Shown here piece by piece: positions 1 through 7,197 of a stretch of 35,795 nucleotides of DNA. The position numbers were made by a program, and so were the translations under genes. The notes under the pieces are model-generated. The model searched no databases and was not told where the DNA came from. It saw only the letters and a program-made list of their open reading frames with translations. The stretch is taken from positions 1-35,795 of the forward strand of contig JAPNUJ010000004.1 of NCBI GenBank assembly GCA_026627155.1. The letters are read 5' to 3'. Positions within the stretch are counted from its first letter, which is position 1; each line of letters opens with the position of its first letter. This stretch comes from Bacillota bacterium (GTDB lineage: Bacteria; Bacillota; Bacilli; Alicyclobacillales; SLC66).

Positions 1-759
1 AAGGGAAAATCCTGAGTGCTGATAAAAGCCCGCATCCTCAGTGGCGATCAGTGCATCCTGAAGCCGCACCGGGATCTCCGACAACGGGGCCGTAACGGGT
101 TGCTGTGGCGGCAGTGTAAACAACAAATTTCCGTTTCGATCATAGACGTAAGAAGGCGCACTGCTCACTTGCAACAGCGAAAGATTGACGCTCGGCGGCA
201 GGTTGATCAACCACAGAAACGCCGCAACCATGGCAACGAAAAAAGTCGTGCAAAAGCCGAGGCCCATCAGCATCCGCTTCCAAAGGGCTCGACGCGGTCG
301 ACGCGCTCGGGGCTGGGGTCGCTTTCCGTTGCCGTTGCCCCCCTTGCCACCGCCTCCGCCACCACCTTGGCCAGTCCCGGAGCCACCCTTGCCCGTCCCC
401 GAGCCACCGGCGCCTGTGCCCGCGTGACTCTTGGCCGTGCTGCCGCTCCCAGACCCTGCGGCACTGGAGCCCCCCTTGGCCACGCTGGCACCAGAGGCAC
501 CGGTGGCGGCCCGCATAGCTCCCGCCGGCGACGCCGCACCACCTTTTGGCGAGCGCCCGGGAACCCCCTTCGGCGCGGCCCCCGGTTCATCACTGCGCCT
601 GACTCCTGAGGAGGCAGACGAACGCTGTGTGGAATTCTGTGCGGCTCGGTTGGCCGGGGCCGCGCGACCACTGCCATGGGACGATGTCTGAGACGCCGTC
701 TCCCGGCCCAGCGAACGCCGATCCGAACCCCCCGTCAACTTCTCGCGATCTTTACTCAC
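1..759 (-). CDS. Class A penicillin-binding protein, N-terminal part (cut by window edge)
   Basis: Bifunctional peptidoglycan glycosyltransferase/transpeptidase; only the first 253 codons lie in the window. The frame is open from a GTG at 759 (GGAG about 10 bases upstream) to base 1. Residues 1 to about 150 form a low-complexity tail rich in Gly, Ser, Ala and Lys, including runs of Gly. A basic stretch (RARRPRR) and one transmembrane helix (about 163-186) follow, giving a cytoplasmic tail and an extracellular body. The body begins with a YVYDRNG segment typical of PBP1a-type proteins and reaches glycosyltransferase motif 1, EDAGFYQHSG, in which E241 would be the catalytic glutamate. The transpeptidase domain lies outside the window. 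The family assignment is firm; the tail is much longer and simpler in composition than usual. Confidence 0.88.
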   Translation of the reverse strand, partial: MSKDREKLTGGSDRRSLGRETASQTSSHGSGRAAPANRAAQNSTQRSSASSGVRRSDEPGAAPKGVPGRSPKGGAASPAGAMRAATGASGASVAKGGSSAAGSGSGSTAKSHAGTGAGGSGTGKGGSGTGQGGGGGGGKGGNGNGKRPQPRARRPRRALWKRMLMGLGFCTTFFVAMVAAFLWLINLPPSVNLSLLQVSSAPSYVYDRNGNLLFTLPPQQPVTAPLSEIPVRLQDALIATEDAGFYQHSGFSL

Positions 760-823
760 CAGGCCTCATCTCCTATACCGCCACTTCTAGATTGTACGAG
801 AGAAATCGTCTTCGCGCAAAGAT

Positions 824-844
824 GGACGGCTTTAGAGGCCGTCC
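824..844 (-). terminator. Weak hairpin downstream of the diguanylate cyclase
   Basis: A 7-bp perfect inverted repeat GGACGGC / GCCGTCC with a 7-base loop lies about 110 bases after the stop of the diguanylate cyclase and ahead of the PBP gene. No T-run follows on either strand, so a terminator role is only a guess. Confidence 0.3.
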
Positions 845-955
845 GGTTACTGTCGTTGCATTCCAGGCGTGCGAAAACTTCACCACACCGCATCCCGTTT
901 CTTTGCAGTCTGGGCTCGATGAAGCCGAATCGTGTCAGGAGTCGGCCCCTAGGCG

Positions 956-2593
956 TCACGCGCGAATGCAGTTCCTCCCCGCTTGCTTTGCCCGATAAAG
1001 CGCCTGATCGGCCGTGCTCACCAGGCGACCCGGGTATTGCCCAGGCTGAGGACTCCCCGCGGCAACGCCCAGGCTGACTGTGACAAATCCCTGTGAGGAC
1101 GCGGGGTGCTCCATGCGGGCCTTTGCAAGTCGACTCTGGATCTGTTCAGCCAAGGCGATGGTCTCCGCCAACGACTTTCCAGGCAAGATAACGGCAAACT
1201 CCTCTCCTCCAAAGCGTGCGAACGTCGCTGTCTCATAATCCTGTTCGACCAGCGCCGCGACGACTTCTGCCACCTGTCGCAGGCAGTCGTCGCCTTGGAG
1301 ATGACCGAGCAGATCGTTGTACTGCTTGAACCTGTCGATATCAAACATCACGAGGCCGAGCGTTCCCTGAGTGCGAAGCGCCTCACTCCAGGCATGGTCC
1401 AACGCCAGGTCAAAAGCCCTCCGATTTCCGATATCAGTCAGGCCGTCGCGCAGCGAAAGGCGTTGAAGGCGCCCGTGCGACTCCATCAAGACCTCCTCTT
1501 TCTTCTTGCGCTCGGACACGTCCCGAAACACGGTCAACACCGCAGGTAAGCCGTCGACCGAGATGGCTGAAGCTGTGAACTCCCCCTCAAACAGGCGCCC
1601 GTCGAGCCGAATGACGGGTAACTCATACGTGGCCAACTCGGACCTCCCTGACTGCAGTTCTTCCAGTCGCGCCTTGGCCTGTTCCTGAAACGACTCAGGA
1701 AGAAAGGCCCAGGGATGTCGCCCGATCAACTCCTCGGTGTCGTACGCCCCCATCAGTTCTTGTGCCTTGCGGTTGTAAAAGAGGATGATGCCATCGCGAT
1801 GGACGTAGACTCCCTCAGGAATGATCGCGATCAATTGGCGATAACGGTCTTCGCTCTCACGCAGGGCCATCTCCGTGCGCTTTTGATCCGTGATATCGCG
1901 AACCACGGCCACAATGGCCGACTTCCCAAGGTAAGAAATCGGCGCACTTTGTACCTCCACGTCAATGACCGTTCCATCGACGCGGACCATCTGCGTTTGA
2001 AATTGCGGCAGCGTCCTGTGCGAGTGATTCATCGACAGCACGAGTTCACGGGTACGCTCGTGCGCCTCAGGGTGGATAAACCTCAAGATGTCGCGACCAA
2101 CCAGTTCCGACGGAGACTTGGCTGCCAGCAGCGTCGCCATCGCGTCGTTGGCATAGAGAAACGTCCACTCCCGAAATATGCAAAGCATGAACGGCATGGT
2201 GTCCACGAGGGACTGGAACCGTTCCTCTGTTTGCATCTGCTCCGTGATATCAATGCCGGCGGCGATGATGTACTCAGGCTCGCCGTGATCGCCAAGTACG
2301 GAGGAGGTGGCCCACGAGATCATCCGCAGTGTACCGGACTTGGTCAACAAAGAGTGCCGATGCGTCTCCGATGTCCCGGCCACCACGCGAACAAAGGCAT
2401 TCAGTGCCGGCACTCGCTCGCGCGGAACCAGAAACAGTTCAAAAAACGACTGTTCCATGACCTCTTGCTCTGAAAACCCCGTCACCTGTTCCGCGGCCCG
2501 GTTAAACCGGATGATTCGCCCTGTGCAATCCATCACAATCATGAGCGAACCCGCAATGTCAAACATGGTGGACAACAGATCGTGCCGCGTCAT
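956..2593 (-). CDS. Diguanylate cyclase with three PAS domains
   Basis: Predicted to make cyclic di-GMP from two GTP in response to signals sensed by PAS domains. The 545-residue protein has PAS domains at about 5-115, 120-245 and 250-370, each followed by a PAC-like segment (for example VVRDITDQKR), then a GGDEF domain at about 385-545 with the active-site motif GGEEF. The inhibitory RxxD site that normally sits five residues before GGEEF is not there; the equivalent residues read YETA, so product inhibition through that site is unlikely. There are no transmembrane segments, so it is probably cytosolic. The ATG at 2593 was chosen because GAGG lies 8 bases upstream; an in-frame TTG at 2644 would add 17 residues but has poorly spaced AAGGA. 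No EAL or HD-GYP domain is present. Confidence 0.9.
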   Translation of the reverse strand: MTRHDLLSTMFDIAGSLMIVMDCTGRIIRFNRAAEQVTGFSEQEVMEQSFFELFLVPRERVPALNAFVRVVAGTSETHRHSLLTKSGTLRMISWATSSVLGDHGEPEYIIAAGIDITEQMQTEERFQSLVDTMPFMLCIFREWTFLYANDAMATLLAAKSPSELVGRDILRFIHPEAHERTRELVLSMNHSHRTLPQFQTQMVRVDGTVIDVEVQSAPISYLGKSAIVAVVRDITDQKRTEMALRESEDRYRQLIAIIPEGVYVHRDGIILFYNRKAQELMGAYDTEELIGRHPWAFLPESFQEQAKARLEELQSGRSELATYELPVIRLDGRLFEGEFTASAISVDGLPAVLTVFRDVSERKKKEEVLMESHGRLQRLSLRDGLTDIGNRRAFDLALDHAWSEALRTQGTLGLVMFDIDRFKQYNDLLGHLQGDDCLRQVAEVVAALVEQDYETATFARFGGEEFAVILPGKSLAETIALAEQIQSRLAKARMEHPASSQGFVTVSLGVAAGSPQPGQYPGRLVSTADQALYRAKQAGRNCIRA

Positions 2594-2661
2594 AGTCCGT
2601 ATCCTCGCTTCATAGCATCCCATGTTCGACAAGGCGCTGCTCAAATCCTTCTCATTTGGTA

Positions 2662-2690
2662 ATTCTAAAGATTCTTTTAAAAACCCTCAA
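2662..2690 (-). promoter_or_regulatory. Sigma-A-type promoter of the diguanylate cyclase gene
   Basis: On the minus strand TTGAGG (2690-2685) and TAGAAT (2667-2662) are separated by 17 bases. Transcription would begin near 2655, about 60 bases before the chosen ATG at 2593, and this leader contains the GAGG used to select that start. Confidence 0.6.
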
Positions 2691-2723
2691 CGCGCAGTGT
2701 CCTGTACACCCGTGTCAGCCAGT

Positions 2724-2753
2724 GCATAAAGACAACTCCCCGGGTCATATCCA
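2724..2753 (+). promoter_or_regulatory. Possible sporulation (sigma-E-like) promoter of cotJC
   Basis: GCATAAA and CATATCCA are separated by 15 bases and lie about 35 bases before the cotJC start. This loosely resembles the sigma-E pattern with ATA at -35 and CATA at -10. cotJ genes are known to be mother-cell expressed in Bacillus, which makes the reading reasonable, but the match is imperfect. Confidence 0.3.
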
Positions 2754-2788
2754 TCTTTGTCGAGACTCGGCTGCGGAGGTGGCTCACA

Positions 2789-3361
2789 GTGTGGGTATAC
2801 GAAAAACGGTTACAGTATCCCGTCCGGGTCAGTCAACGAGATCTTCCCATGGCCAAGTTCCTGATCGCCCAATACGGCGGCCCCGATGGCGAGCTCGCCG
2901 CCTCATTGCGCTATCTGAACCAACGGTATGCGATGAAGAACCGCATGGCAGTGGCCATCCTGACGGACATTGCCACAGAAGAGTTTGCCCACCTCGAGAT
3001 GATCGCCACGATGGTCCACAAGCTGATCGACGGCGCTTCCGGCGAGGAGATGCGCGCGGCGGGGCTCGGCGGCCACTATGCAGATCACGGTCTCGACCTC
3101 TTTTACACCGACGGCAACGGGGCCCCCTTTAGCTCCACTTATTTCCAAGCGAAGGGAGATCCGATCACCAACTTGTATGAGGACATCGCCGCCGAAGAGA
3201 AAGCACGGGCCGTTTACCAGAACCTGATTGACATGACCGATGATCGGGACCTGCAAGATGGCCTCATCTTCTTGCGTGAGCGCGAAGTCGTTCACTCGCA
3301 GCGATTTCGCGAGGTCCTGGCGGTCTTGCGCGACGAGCAGGCAACGCGCACCTTCTATTGA
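2789..3361 (+). CDS. cotJC: Spore coat manganese catalase-like protein CotJC
   Basis: Ferritin-like di-manganese catalase family protein of the spore coat. The 190-residue length and the opening MWVYEKRLQYPVRV match CotJC proteins. Metal-ligand regions of the four-helix bundle are visible: GPDGELAASLRYLNQR near the start, EEFAHLEM around residue 70, EEKARAVY around residue 135 and EVVHSQRF near the end. The start is GTG, with GGAGG nine bases upstream. In Bacillus the gene belongs to a cotJA-cotJB-cotJC operon, but no cotJA or cotJB is visible here. It is followed by the unrelated trpEG gene with its own promoter. Function as an active catalase is inferred from the family. Confidence 0.92.
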   Translation: MWVYEKRLQYPVRVSQRDLPMAKFLIAQYGGPDGELAASLRYLNQRYAMKNRMAVAILTDIATEEFAHLEMIATMVHKLIDGASGEEMRAAGLGGHYADHGLDLFYTDGNGAPFSSTYFQAKGDPITNLYEDIAAEEKARAVYQNLIDMTDDRDLQDGLIFLREREVVHSQRFREVLAVLRDEQATRTFY

Positions 3362-3422
3362 AGACTTCGAAGTGGTTGCGGCGAAGAGATGGGATGCGAT
3401 GGCGGCCACCGCAAGAAGGGTC

Positions 3423-3451
3423 TTGCGCTACGCGCGGACACCTTGTAGGAT
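3423..3451 (+). promoter_or_regulatory. Candidate sigma-A promoter of the trpEG gene
   Basis: TTGCGC (3423-3428) and TAGGAT (3446-3451) are separated by 17 bases. A start near 3458 would give a leader of about 115 bases that opens directly with a hairpin. Confidence 0.5.
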
Positions 3452-3457
3452 AGAGGG

Positions 3458-3572
3458 AACCCGGACGCAAGCACGTCGGGGTTGCCAGTCAAAAGCGGAA
3501 CACACTGTGCGCGAGGGTAGCCTTGCGTTATGGCCCGGGGTAGCCCGGAAGTGGTTGAGAGGAGCCAGTCAA
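3458..3572 (+). promoter_or_regulatory. Structured, repeat-containing leader before trpEG
   Basis: The predicted leader starts with a 10-bp hairpin (arms 3458-3467 and 3474-3483, one mismatch, 6-base loop). It holds two direct repeats: GCCAGTCAA at 3484-3492 and 3564-3572, and GGGTAGCC at 3515-3522 and 3538-3545. The second GCCAGTCAA copy sits between the ribosome-binding site and the start codon. I see no T-box motif, no run of Trp codons and no regular series of GAG/TAG triplets as in TRAP sites. A regulatory role is therefore an inference from structure and position only. Confidence 0.35.
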
Positions 3573-3573
3573 G

Positions 3574-5880
3574 ATGAGCCCAGTTGAGCCGGGCGACGCC
3601 CTGTCCTTTTTGGCGCGCCAAGAAAGCCGCACGTATCGCACTACCGGTGGGGTTGAGGTGCACCGGACGACTCGCAACATTCCCATTGCCGGCGCGCTGG
3701 ACGAGGTGCAGAACGCGTTGGACGAGCATCGCGGCGCACTATTTTCAAGCAGCTATGAGTACCCGGGGCGATATACGCGCTGGGAGTTTGGGTTTGTCAA
3801 CCCACCCCTTTCCTTAACCTGCGCTGGACGAGACTTCACCTTTCACGCGCACAACGACCGTGGACGTGCGCTCTTGCCTGTGTTCCACGGGTTGTGCCAG
3901 GGGCTCTCGGAAGTCAGTCGGCTAGACGCCCTGCATCTCGCGCCCTCACAGTTTGGCGGCGCAATCAAGGCCCCGGAGGGTCTGTTCGCGGAGGAGGAGC
4001 GCAGCCGACAGCCGTCGATCTTCACCTTGGTTCGCGCTGTGCGCGACTTGTTCTACAGCGAGGACGACCGTCACCTGGGACTGTACGGGGCATTCGGCTA
4101 TGACCTTGTCTTTCAATTCGAGGATTTGCCCTTAGCGCTGCCCCGCTCTTCCGAGCAGCGGGATCTCGTGCTGTACCTGCCAGACGAGATCATCGTCGCA
4201 GATCACCGATTGCAGCAGGCCTTTCGCCACTCTTATGAATTTGCGCATGCAGCGGGGTCCACACAAGGTCGCCAAGGCGGAGGGGACCGAATTGTGATGG
4301 CGGCCGCCCCCACTGAAGTCGCACGCGGGAGCGACCATCAACCGGGTGAATACGCGAAACACGTGCATGACGCGATTGAAGCCTTTGCCCGCGGCGATCT
4401 CTTTGAGGTCGTGCCTGGGCAGACGCTTTCGGAGCCCTGTCCGGTCCGCCCTTCTGAGCTGTTTACGCGGCTCAAGCAGCGCAACCCCAGTCCGTATGGT
4501 TTCCTGATCCATCTCGGCCACGAGCATCTGATTGGCGCATCACCCGAGATGTACGTGCGCGTGGAGGGGGATCGCGTCGAGACGTGTCCGATCTCGGGCA
4601 CCATCACGCGGGGGCGATCGCCGCTCGAGGATGCCCACAACATCCGCGAGTTGCTCAACTCCACGAAAGATGAGTCCGAGCTGACGATGTGCACCGACGT
4701 GGACCGCAACGACAAGTCGCGCATCTGCGTGCCAGGCAGCGTGCGCGTGATCGGCCGCCGGCAGATCGAGATGTACTCTCGGGTCATCCACACAGTGGAC
4801 CATGTCGAAGGGCGTTTGCGGCAAGGGTACGACGCGCTCGACGCGTTTCTCACTCACATGTGGGCGGTCACGGTCACGGGCGCGCCGAAGCGGGCGGCGA
4901 TCGCGTTTCTGGAAACTCACGAGTTGTCTGCGCGACGCTGGTATGGCGGAGCCATCGGGGTGCTCGGTTTCAACGGGGACATGAACACGGGCCTGACGCT
5001 GCGCACCATTCGCCTTGAGCAAGGCGTAGCAGAAGTGCGGGTTGGCGCCACTTTGCTATTTGATTCGGATCCAGAGGACGAAGAACTGGAGACCCGCAAC
5101 AAGGCGGCCGCGATGATCGATGCGATTTTGGTCCCTGATCGCTTGACAGCGAGCTCCGACTCGGGATCAGGTACTGTAGCGGGCGTAGCTCACGGCCAGC
5201 ACGCCGCCGGACTCCCTGCGGTGCACGTCCACGGCCGGGCACCGCGCGTTTTGCTCGTAGATCATCAAGACTCGTTCGTCCACACGTTGGCCAACTACAT
5301 CCGCCAGACGGGTGCGGTGGTCCAGACCTTGCGCGCCGGTTTCCCTGCCGCCATGCTCGATGCGTTCGATCCGGACCTCGTCGTGCTCTCACCCGGACCG
5401 GGCCGGCCAGCCGACTTTGGCGTGGGGGCCACGATGGCCTTGTGCCTCGCCCGCAACATCCCGATATTTGGCGTGTGTCTGGGCTTACAGGGGATCGCCG
5501 AGTACTTCGGTGGCACGCTCGGCACCTTGGCGTACCCGATGCATGGCAAGCCGTCCGATATCTTGATCGAACGCGATCGCCTCGGACTTTTCGCGGGATT
5601 GCCTGAACGGTTTCGAGTGGGACGTTACCACTCCCTGTACGCAGAGACCATGACGCTCCCCGCTTGCCTTGAGGTGACGGCGCGAGACGCCGACGGCGTC
5701 ATCATGGCGCTGGAACACACTTCACTGCCGATCTGCGCCGTTCAGTTTCACCCGGAGTCGATCCTGACCATGGACGATGATCACGGGCTAAAGATGGTCG
5801 AAAACGCTGTTCGAACGCTGACTGTATCGCTCGCTCATTATCCCCGGGACCCTGTCTCGGGCGGTGCTTCCCGCAAGTAG
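3574..5880 (+). CDS. trpE: Fused anthranilate synthase (TrpE-TrpG)
   Basis: Converts chorismate and glutamine to anthranilate, the first step of tryptophan synthesis. The 768-residue protein joins a chorismate-binding TrpE part (about 1-530; conserved stretches GASPEMYVR, PISGTITRGR and DVDRNDKSR) to a class I glutamine amidotransferase part (about 560-755). In the latter, C635 in GVCLGLQ and H726/E728 in QFHPES form the catalytic triad. The N-terminus with SSSYEYPGRYTRW resembles the one-chain TrpE(G) enzymes known mainly from alphaproteobacteria, some actinobacteria and cyanobacteria. Bacillales normally use separate TrpE and TrpG, so transfer is possible. No other trp gene is nearby. GAGAGGAG precedes the ATG. 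A fused relative such as a phenazine-type PhzE is an alternative but fits the N-terminus less well. Confidence 0.9.
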   Translation: MSPVEPGDALSFLARQESRTYRTTGGVEVHRTTRNIPIAGALDEVQNALDEHRGALFSSSYEYPGRYTRWEFGFVNPPLSLTCAGRDFTFHAHNDRGRALLPVFHGLCQGLSEVSRLDALHLAPSQFGGAIKAPEGLFAEEERSRQPSIFTLVRAVRDLFYSEDDRHLGLYGAFGYDLVFQFEDLPLALPRSSEQRDLVLYLPDEIIVADHRLQQAFRHSYEFAHAAGSTQGRQGGGDRIVMAAAPTEVARGSDHQPGEYAKHVHDAIEAFARGDLFEVVPGQTLSEPCPVRPSELFTRLKQRNPSPYGFLIHLGHEHLIGASPEMYVRVEGDRVETCPISGTITRGRSPLEDAHNIRELLNSTKDESELTMCTDVDRNDKSRICVPGSVRVIGRRQIEMYSRVIHTVDHVEGRLRQGYDALDAFLTHMWAVTVTGAPKRAAIAFLETHELSARRWYGGAIGVLGFNGDMNTGLTLRTIRLEQGVAEVRVGATLLFDSDPEDEELETRNKAAAMIDAILVPDRLTASSDSGSGTVAGVAHGQHAAGLPAVHVHGRAPRVLLVDHQDSFVHTLANYIRQTGAVVQTLRAGFPAAMLDAFDPDLVVLSPGPGRPADFGVGATMALCLARNIPIFGVCLGLQGIAEYFGGTLGTLAYPMHGKPSDILIERDRLGLFAGLPERFRVGRYHSLYAETMTLPACLEVTARDADGVIMALEHTSLPICAVQFHPESILTMDDDHGLKMVENAVRTLTVSLAHYPRDPVSGGASRK

Positions 5881-5890
5881 TCGCTTGCGT

Positions 5891-5924
5891 CCGAAGGCGT
5901 CGCCCGAGCGGGCGTCGCCTTCGG
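5891..5924 (+). terminator. Long hairpin just after trpEG
   Basis: CCGAAGGCG and CGCCTTCGG form the outer arms and CGCCC / GGGCG the inner arms of a hairpin with about 15 pairs, starting 11 bases after the trpEG stop. No T-run follows immediately; the ribosome-binding site of the MFS gene does. It may protect or separate the trpEG message rather than end it completely. Confidence 0.55.
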
Positions 5925-5938
5925 CAAGGAGCCCTTTT

Positions 5939-7111
5939 GTGACCACGCGACGCGCACTGATCTTGTATCTTGGCAGCGAGATCCTTCTTTCAACAGGCAT
6001 CGGTGTCGTGCTCTATATCCAGCCCTTCTACTACGAGAGCCTCGGCCTTTCGGACGCCCTGATCGGCACGCTGTTCGCCGTCAATTCCGCGGTGTCGGGA
6101 GCCACGGCCTTCTTTCTCGGCTCAGTGGCCGACCGACTCGGCGCATCCCGCGTCTGCAAACTCGCCACCTTGCTGTTACCCCTCGGCTACCTCCTGACAG
6201 GACTCAGTCACGCCTTCTGGACCCTATGTGCTGGCGCGGCGCTCAGTGGCTTCGGCGCTTCCTTGTTACTGTGCACGGAAAACGTCGTCCTCGGCACCCT
6301 TCTCGTGGGCACAGACAAGGCGCACGTCCTGAGCCGCTTCGTCGCATTGTACACGCTGGTGATGGCGGTTGGGACCGCAGCTTCAGGGCTCATGAGCCAG
6401 GCCGTCGGCACGCGCGACTGCTTGATCATCGGCGCGGCGATCTCCCTGTGCGCCCCCGTCGTCCGCGTCTTCGTCAAGGTCGTGGACACCAAGTCACAAA
6501 GCCTGTTCCGGCGTCCGTCCAAGGCCATCTTGCAGATGGGGGTCTACGCGCTCTTGTTCGGCTGTGCCAGTGGTCTCTTCACCCCATTTGCCAACCTCAT
6601 CCTGCAAGGACGGTACCACACGGCGGCCGGGGTGACCGCGACAGTGTCCGCGCTCGCTCTTCTGATGACCGCGGCCGGTTCCTTCGGGGTGTTGCCATTG
6701 CTCTCACGATTGGGTCGTCCTCGCACGGTGCGCTACAGTTTCCTCGGGATTGTTCTGGTGTCGCTCACACTCGGGATCGGCCTGCCACCGACCTGGGCAT
6801 TCGTCGCACTATACCTGCTTCGCACAGCCGTGACATCGGTTCCCGGATCGATTGTGGATGCCACGTTTCTGGAGTGGACAAACCCCACAATGCACGTGCA
6901 AATGTTCGGCGTGCGGGTATTTGGCAACAGTATGGGGAATGCAGTGGGTTCGCTCTTGGGAGGTCATCTCTTGTCCCGCGGTGGCGTCACCGCGATGCTC
7001 GCCGGATCGGCCCTGTTGTTTGCGGCAGCCTTTTTCTACCTGCGCACCCTTCGCGCGAAGCCGCCCCTGACACCGGTCGATTCCGACAACGCCGCCAATG
7101 ATTTCAGGTAG
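5939..7111 (+). CDS. Major facilitator superfamily transporter
   Basis: Membrane transporter of 390 residues with about 12 hydrophobic segments. A segment after the second helix, SVADRLGASRVCKLATLL, matches the MFS motif A loop (GxxaDrxGrrr). The start is GTG at 5939, seven bases after AAGGAG; an upstream ATG at 5864 would overlap trpEG and run through the hairpin. The gene lies 58 bases after trpEG in the same direction, so co-transcription with trpEG is possible and export of an aromatic compound is conceivable. The substrate cannot be told from the sequence. Confidence 0.85.
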   Translation: MTTRRALILYLGSEILLSTGIGVVLYIQPFYYESLGLSDALIGTLFAVNSAVSGATAFFLGSVADRLGASRVCKLATLLLPLGYLLTGLSHAFWTLCAGAALSGFGASLLLCTENVVLGTLLVGTDKAHVLSRFVALYTLVMAVGTAASGLMSQAVGTRDCLIIGAAISLCAPVVRVFVKVVDTKSQSLFRRPSKAILQMGVYALLFGCASGLFTPFANLILQGRYHTAAGVTATVSALALLMTAAGSFGVLPLLSRLGRPRTVRYSFLGIVLVSLTLGIGLPPTWAFVALYLLRTAVTSVPGSIVDATFLEWTNPTMHVQMFGVRVFGNSMGNAVGSLLGGHLLSRGGVTAMLAGSALLFAAAFFYLRTLRAKPPLTPVDSDNAANDFR

Positions 7112-7197
7112 TCGCGCACAACTCAGCATGCTAATGTAGATGGAGGCATTGCTTCGCTGGATGATCAGTGAACAGGACCGACTTTCGGAGGTGTCTG

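Noticed and set aside
267..677. Open frame on the minus strand within the PBP gene
   Set aside because: It is a neighbouring frame of the Gly/Ser-rich PBP tail; the true frame carries the membrane helix and glycosyltransferase motif.
1715..2473. 252-residue plus-strand open frame opposite the diguanylate cyclase
   Set aside because: No family features; GC-rich shadow of the PAS-coding strand.
3362..3573. T-box, TRAP site or Trp leader peptide upstream of trpEG
   Set aside because: No AGGGTGGNACCGCG-like motif, no series of GAG/TAG triplets and no clustered Trp codons in a plausible leader frame.
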